A DNA stretch of 64,000 bases, taken from contig CAMPDV010000292.1 in assembly GCA_946699065.1 (NCBI GenBank), positions 310,001-374,000 of the forward strand, written 5' to 3'. The translations under genes and the position numbers were made by a program. Below the pieces are notes generated by a model, which was given only the letters and a program-made list of their open reading frames with translations, searched no databases and was not told where the DNA came from. The first letter of the stretch is position 1. Each line of letters begins with the position of its first letter. Origin of the DNA: Loxodes magnus (Eukaryota > Ciliophora > Karyorelictea > Loxodida > Loxodidae). This document shows positions 60,693 through 64,000 of this stretch, piece by piece.

Positions 60693-62470
60693 TATTTTAA
60701 GCTTTTTATATAATAATAATAAAGAATGCTAGTAATACTATCTTTGATTAGATTCATTACTGGATGAATGTTTAAAGTTAGAAAATAATTTTCCTAACAA
60801 AAAGAATCACCTTTTTATGTTTTTTTGTTACGATATTTCTTATTTAAATGTACTTTTCCTGTCTTGATTTTAGGTCTTTAGTTGAATTTCAGACTATTAA
60901 CGAATATTCAATAATTCTGACGTCTTAAGATTTCTTCAAATGTAGAAGGCAAATTATTTCCATTCAATAACATAGAAATTATGCATTTTATATGAGATTT
61001 TGTAAATTATCAATAAAATAATTCTAAAAAATATAAAATGATTTTAATTAAAAGAAGCAATTCTTAAAATTAAAGATGCCAATCTATGTTTAAATTTAAA
61101 ATAGTAGAAAATCTAAATAAAAAACAAATTTTTTGTTATTTTTTCCTATAAATAAATAAAAAAATGATTATTTAAATCTAAAAAATATTACTATTGGTAA
61201 ATTTAAAATTATAGTTAATAAATTATAAAGATATTTAATTTTCATTTTATGGAATTAATCTAAATTATTTTTTATACTTTTGTATTATAAACATTTTATA
61301 ATTTTGAATTTCTCATATTTAGAATTTTATAAATCAGATATTTTACAATTTCATTTATTTAAGCAATTATTAAAGTTTTAACATAAATTTTATTTGATGA
61401 TATTAAGTTATTCTTTTTAACATATTGTTTCGATGATATTTTCCTACTTTACTAATTTGTCACATTAGTAATTTAAGAAAATTAATATTTATCTGGATTT
61501 ATTTATCATAAATTTTATCTGAACCCTTCAGATTCTAAAAGAACTATCATAAGCTATAAAAAATATTTAATTATTTTATATTTATATATTAAATATTTTA
61601 CTTTTTAATGCTCATTTATAATATTAATTTAATATATAATTATTTCAAAATTAATCTATTTTATTAAATATTTTAAAATAGTTTAAAATAAAATGTTTTC
61701 TAATTTATATAAATAATTAAGTTAATAACCTTTATTATTAAAATAATCTTTATGTTTCTTATTTCTTAATTAAATAAAATTATTTTAATAGAAATTATAA
61801 AAAACTAATAAAATATATTTCTCTTATATTATTTATGTAAAATTAATTTTTATAATATGATAATATTAGGCTTAATTATTCTGATTAATTAGTATTTAAT
61901 CAAAAGATAAATATCAAATTTAAAATTTAAAATTGTGAAATATTTTTGTTTAGATATGAATTGTATATTCAATTCTATAAAATAATATATTAAATTTAGC
62001 TAATTTTACAAAAATTTAAATAAAATAGTTAAAATTACATTTTAATTTTTAAGTCTCAAAATAAAAATATTAAACTTATTTTAAATATTTAGTTTATTTG
62101 CTTTTAAATTAATTTTTATATTGTTTAAAACAAACTTTTATTTAGATTAAATTTTGTTCAAATGTATTTAAGGTTTTTAACTCTTTTTTTAAAGATATCT
62201 CATTTTATAAATATTTAACTATTAAAAATCCTAAAGAATGTAATTTATCAATCTTACATAATAGTTTTATTTTTGAGCAAAGAAATATTTTTTTATCAAT
62301 TAAAGAATATAAAGATTAAAATTTATTTATGGGTTTAGATTAGTAGAAAAAATAAATATTAATTTTATTTATTTCTGATAAATAGACTTTAAGAAATAAT
62401 ATATATTATTAATTTTTTTATTTAATTATATATAAATTAAATAAAATTTATTATATTTATAAATTTAAAT
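60693..62470. other. AT-rich stretch
   Basis: No gene or repeat recognised. Confidence 0.5.
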
Positions 62471-62781
62471 AGGAGGAACATTATTCATATTGAGACTGAA
62501 TAAATTTTGGTACCAGAAAATATCTGTGCGTGAAGAACCGATCAAGAATCTTGGCAAGAACTAAGAGAGACAGAACTTAAGGCATCGAGCAGTTTTTATG
62601 TTAAAAATACCGGATATTAAGATTTTTTGGGGTAACACTTCAATCGTATCTCTATAAAACAAATTTTTCAAGGGAATGTTAGAATGTTAGTCCTAGAGAA
62701 GATTTAAATTAAGAAATATTTATAAAGTTAGAATAAATTTTACTAAAATAGCTGAGCGCCATTGAGGTACTCGTTCTATAT
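62471..62781 (+). repeat. Type II GC-rich element with terminal hairpin, copy 5
   Basis: Begins AGGAGGAACATTATTCATAT (62471), contains CAAGAATCTTGGCAAGAACT and ATACCGGATATTAAGAT, and ends with GCGCCATTGAGGTACTCG. It aligns along its length with the copy at 9908 and in the middle with that at 37531. Confidence 0.55.
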
Positions 62782-62839
62782 TTTAAGTTTATTTTAAAAT
62801 TGCCAAATTTACTACTATCAATTTTTTATATATATTAAA

Positions 62840-63440
62840 CCCGATTAAGTTGGGTATATTTAAAATATAATATTAATTTTGTTTTTCTTATTCTCTCCGT
62901 ATTTTTAGTTTCTTCACAGCATCTCTTATATAGGTATTATTTTTAACATATATAGCAATATATTTTTCTTCTTATATCTTATTAAAAATTGTTTTGTTTT
63001 ATGTTCATATGTTACATCCTAATTATCCATACGTAATTAAATTAATTCCTATTATAATGTCTATTTTTCCTTGAATTATTTATTTAATAATAGAAAATCT
63101 AAAAATAAAATTAAAAATTGACAAATTTGGCTAAATTATTAATCTACAACTTCTAGTTTTTCTCATTCGAGAATTGATCTTTTTGATAGCCTTCTCTATA
63201 GATGGAAATGAATGTTTAACTCTTTGCTAAATTATCTAGTATTTATTCATATTTTTCAACCTTTAATCTTTGGTTTTTTTATGGAGTTTATATCCTTTAT
63301 TACATCGATTGGGCAAAAGATTCTTAAGATTAATTTATTCTTATTATTAGGGTTTTATTCTGTCTGAATGCTTTATTATTCTTATTTTTAAGAAATTCGT
63401 TAGGAGTTTTTATTATTAGGGTCATTTTATTTATTGATAT
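62840..63440 (-). pseudogene. Gag-like zinc-knuckle fragment
   Basis: The minus strand contains CYICQKQYLYKRCCEE near 62960-62910. This is a CCHC-like motif in which the His position is Leu; the tail is YTQLNRV. Nucleotide similarity to 17060-17560 extends over the region. A type II element in the same orientation ends just upstream (63451), giving a leader-plus-gag arrangement like that at 8.2-9.7 kb. Confidence 0.4.
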
Positions 63441-63450
63441 AAATAAATTG

Positions 63451-63793
63451 GATTATAGAGCGCATAGCCTCTTGTTGATGCGCAGTTCTTTAAATTAATT
63501 TTATTTAATGTCGAAATTTTTTTATAGGTCTCTCTATCCTTGTTTTCTCTTCCTGCAGCACGTCCCTGTAATTTTTCCTTCCAAAGCATAGGATGCTATA
63601 TGCGATTACGGGTACATTTCCCCGACATATGATGAAGAAAGTTTCCTCTTGGCATTCAGAGTTCTCCAGCTTGTCACATCTTCCTTCTCTCGAAATTAGT
63701 TTCTCTTCCTCTGATTTATCCTCCGTCCGCGCTCATTTTTTAGTTACCTTGCTGAGCCTCCAAGCAGCATCCGAAGGAAAAGGCTTTCCACCC
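63451..63793 (-). repeat. Type II GC-rich element with terminal hairpin, copy 6
   Basis: The reverse complement ends TGCGCATCAACAAGAGGCTA then TGCGCTCTATAATCC, closely matching the end of copy 1 at 8613-8655. The body is GC-rich and otherwise unique. Reading it as a short plus-strand protein is not supported. Confidence 0.5.
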
Positions 63794-64000
63794 TATTTAA
63801 ATTATATATAATAAATTTGTAAATGCCTATTGAATATATAAATTATTATAGTATCTTAAAATTTAAATCTTAAAATCATTTTTGATAAACATTTAATAAG
63901 TTTTTAATTTAAAATCCTAAAAATAGTTACTATATTTTGAAACTTTAAAATTAAAGAAATATTTAAGCATAAAAAAGAAAAATAAATAGTCTTAGTGTAT
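63794..64000. other. AT-rich right edge
   Basis: Nothing recognised. Confidence 0.5.

Noticed and set aside
63593-63811. Plus-strand 72-residue protein at the right edge
   Set aside because: It lies entirely within a minus-strand type II element whose terminal hairpin matches five other copies; the frame is incidental.
1-64000. Short ATG-to-stop frames of 60-100 codons in the standard code
   Set aside because: They are mostly hydrophobic Phe/Leu/Ile shadows of AT-rich DNA or antisense of real domains. None carries a motif, and the domain-bearing frames all need TAA/TAG as Gln.
1-64000. CRISPR array, rRNA genes or bacterial operon
   Set aside because: No regularly spaced short repeats, no conserved rRNA blocks and no Shine-Dalgarno-led gene strings were seen.

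Overview
This is ciliate-like nuclear DNA. It is extremely AT-rich (lines I counted have roughly 12-20% G+C). Almost no frame is open in the standard code, but long, domain-bearing frames appear when TAA and TAG are read as glutamine. In many of them TGA must also be read as tryptophan. Aligned paralogues in the window show TGA and TGG in the same column, and TGA sits at conserved Trp sites of a reverse transcriptase and its endonuclease. Two glutamine stops plus a Trp/stop TGA is the kind of code known from Condylostoma and karyorelict ciliates. The species itself is not determined here. Because nearly every frame is open under such a code, gene calls rest on domains, on conservation between copies and on frame continuity, not on ORF length.

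Layout. (1) 1-7.2 kb: a minus-strand gene encoding RING, B-box, coiled coil and a ubiquitin-specific-protease-like domain whose catalytic Cys is Ser. It runs off the left edge. A weaker minus-strand coding region lies upstream of it. (2) 7.3-10.2 kb: GC-rich, hairpin-forming elements around a gag-like zinc-knuckle gene. (3) 10.9-13.1 kb: first copy of a RING/F-box-like/leucine-rich-repeat (LRR) gene family. (4) 13.4-20.1 kb: an unidentified higher-GC gene, gag-like copies and a decayed LINE fragment. (5) 20.1-30.4 kb: copy A of a ~10-kb direct duplication, carrying a small basic protein gene, a RING/LRR gene, a structured GC-rich element, two gag-like genes and a hypothetical gene. (6) 31.3-42.2 kb: head-to-head gag copies, a second LINE-like reverse transcriptase fragment, two more RING/LRR genes and a GC-rich element. 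(7) 44.1-49.7 kb: a nearly intact two-ORF LINE on the minus strand. (8) 50.0-60.1 kb: copy B of the duplication, with a deletion, frameshifts and a gene-conversion-like patch. (9) 60.4-63.8 kb: more GC-rich elements and a gag-like copy.

How it fits together. Most of the window is mobile-element DNA of two kinds: a LINE with ORF1, apurinic endonuclease and reverse transcriptase, and a numerous gag-like/CCHC family without its own polymerase, often preceded by a GC-rich hairpin element and ending in paired hairpins. Scattered among them are genes with ubiquitin-system domains (RING, B-box, F-box-like, LRR, USP-like). The RING/LRR genes have multiplied to five copies with a shared upstream region. 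No rRNA, tRNA, CRISPR array, telomere repeat or bacterial-type operon was recognised.
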